Of a stretch of DNA of 12,854 nt, positions 12,598 through 12,854 are shown piece after piece. Positions within the stretch are counted from its first letter, which is position 1, and each line of letters begins with the position of its first letter. A program made the translations under genes and the position numbers. The stretch covers positions 1-12,854 of the forward strand of contig DASSEV010000105.1 in the NCBI GenBank assembly GCA_035695105.1, written 5' to 3'. This DNA comes from JAICYJ01 sp035695105. GTDB taxonomy: Bacteria; Actinomycetota; Thermoleophilia; Gaiellales; JAICJC01. The notes under the pieces are model-generated. The model was not told where the DNA came from. It worked only from the letters and a program-made list of their open reading frames with translations, and searched no databases.

Positions 12598-12854
12598 GGC
12601 TGCGCGACTCGCTGACCGGAGAGCCGAGGGAGCTGGAGCCGGGCCCGGACGGTGCGATCGGCATGTACTTCTGTGGGCCGACCGTCTACAACCGCATCCA
12701 CATCGGCAACGCCCGGCCGTTCGTCGTCTCGATGCTGATGAAGCGGTACCTCGAGTGGCGGAAGCAGCGCGTGACGCTGGTCGAGAACATCACAGACATC
12801 AACGACAAGATCTATGTCGCGGCGGCGGCGGCCGGCGCGCCGTCCGATCGCTTC
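12594..12854 (+). CDS. cysS: Cysteine--tRNA ligase (CysRS), N-terminal fragment
   Basis: The first 87 codons of a class I synthetase that charges tRNA-Cys; the gene runs off the window. MYFCGPTVYNRIHIGNARPF (24-43) holds the zinc-binding, substrate-selecting C27 and the HIGH-type motif HIGN (36-39). NITDINDKI is the family's TDIDDKI motif with one D replaced by N. The GTG at 12594 overlaps the gltX stop as GTGA, and the frame has no better start before the conserved core. An alternative is MshC, the related cysteine:GlcN-Ins ligase of mycothiol synthesis, which shares this fold and is found in actinobacteria; the position directly after gltX favours CysRS. Confidence 0.9.
   Translation, partial: MRLRDSLTGEPRELEPGPDGAIGMYFCGPTVYNRIHIGNARPFVVSMLMKRYLEWRKQRVTLVENITDINDKIYVAAAAAGAPSDRF

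Noticed and set aside
12811..12840. GCG-rich run near the end of the window
   Set aside because: It simply encodes a short alanine stretch in the early part of CysRS and is not a repeat element.
12594..12854. MshC (mycothiol ligase) as an alternative to CysRS
   Set aside because: The motifs are shared, but the conserved gltX-cysS adjacency with a GTGA overlap favours CysRS. The fragment is too short to exclude MshC fully.
1..12854. Search for a defence island, CRISPR array, prophage, transposon or tRNA-linked insertion
   Set aside because: No regularly spaced repeats, nuclease/methyltransferase/toxin-antitoxin pairs, integrases, transposases, terminal repeats or tRNA-like cloverleafs were seen; every long gene has a recognisable enzyme, transporter or sensor family except the HELSE secreted protein.

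Overview
The window is high-GC (roughly 70%), densely packed bacterial chromosome. Start-site style, an actinobacterial HisN-like phosphatase, a short MutY and a reduced glutamyl-tRNA synthetase together suggest an actinobacterium, most likely of the Thermoleophilia (Solirubrobacterales/Gaiellales-like). That placement is an inference from protein style and gene order, not from a marker gene. There are no tRNA or rRNA genes, CRISPR arrays, transposases, integrases or recognisable defence genes. The longest stretch without a gene is about 170 bases.

Layout. (1) Positions 2-2127, + strand: the end of a PIN/TRAM protein (YacL type), ispD, ispF and a HAD hydrolase, with a 4-base gap and then 4-base overlaps (ATGA, GTGA). 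(2) 2124-4962, - strand: an MMPL/RND exporter followed by the DNA repair glycosylase mutY, which overlaps it by 17 bases. The mutY and HAD stop codons overlap tail to tail. (3) 5134-7992, + strand: a secreted protein with an HELSE putative metal site, a cytoplasmic-looking HtrA-like protease with a PDZ domain, and a HisN-like phosphatase. (4) 8000-11018, - strand, read right to left: a zinc alcohol dehydrogenase, an enolase-superfamily (mandelate racemase type) enzyme and an aldo/keto reductase. These form a small catabolic cassette, plausibly for oxidation and dehydration of a sugar or sugar acid. (5) 11121 to the end, + strand: a lone cyclic-nucleotide-binding domain, a short gltX, and the start of cysS.

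How it fits together. yacL-ispD-ispF-gltX-cysS is a conserved order in many Gram-positive genomes (as in Bacillus). Here the block is present but split between ispF and gltX by about 10 kb of mostly accessory genes (1435-11477), so the interior looks like an insertion or expansion site inside a core cluster. IspD and IspF catalyse two steps of the MEP isoprenoid pathway. GltX and CysS charge tRNAs.

The most distinctive signal is in the start sites. Four genes (htrA-like, hisN-like, aldo/keto reductase, gltX) have a TAnnnT box exactly 6 bases before the start codon and no clear Shine-Dalgarno sequence, as expected for leaderless mRNAs. The cyclic-nucleotide-binding gene has a weaker version at the same spacing. 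Other genes (secreted protein, MMPL, mutY, enolase-like) have good Shine-Dalgarno sequences. No clearly new multi-gene system is visible. The best leads are the leaderless start code, the HELSE secreted protein, the reduced GluRS, the sugar-acid-like cassette, and a possible leaderless leader peptide coupled to the MMPL exporter.
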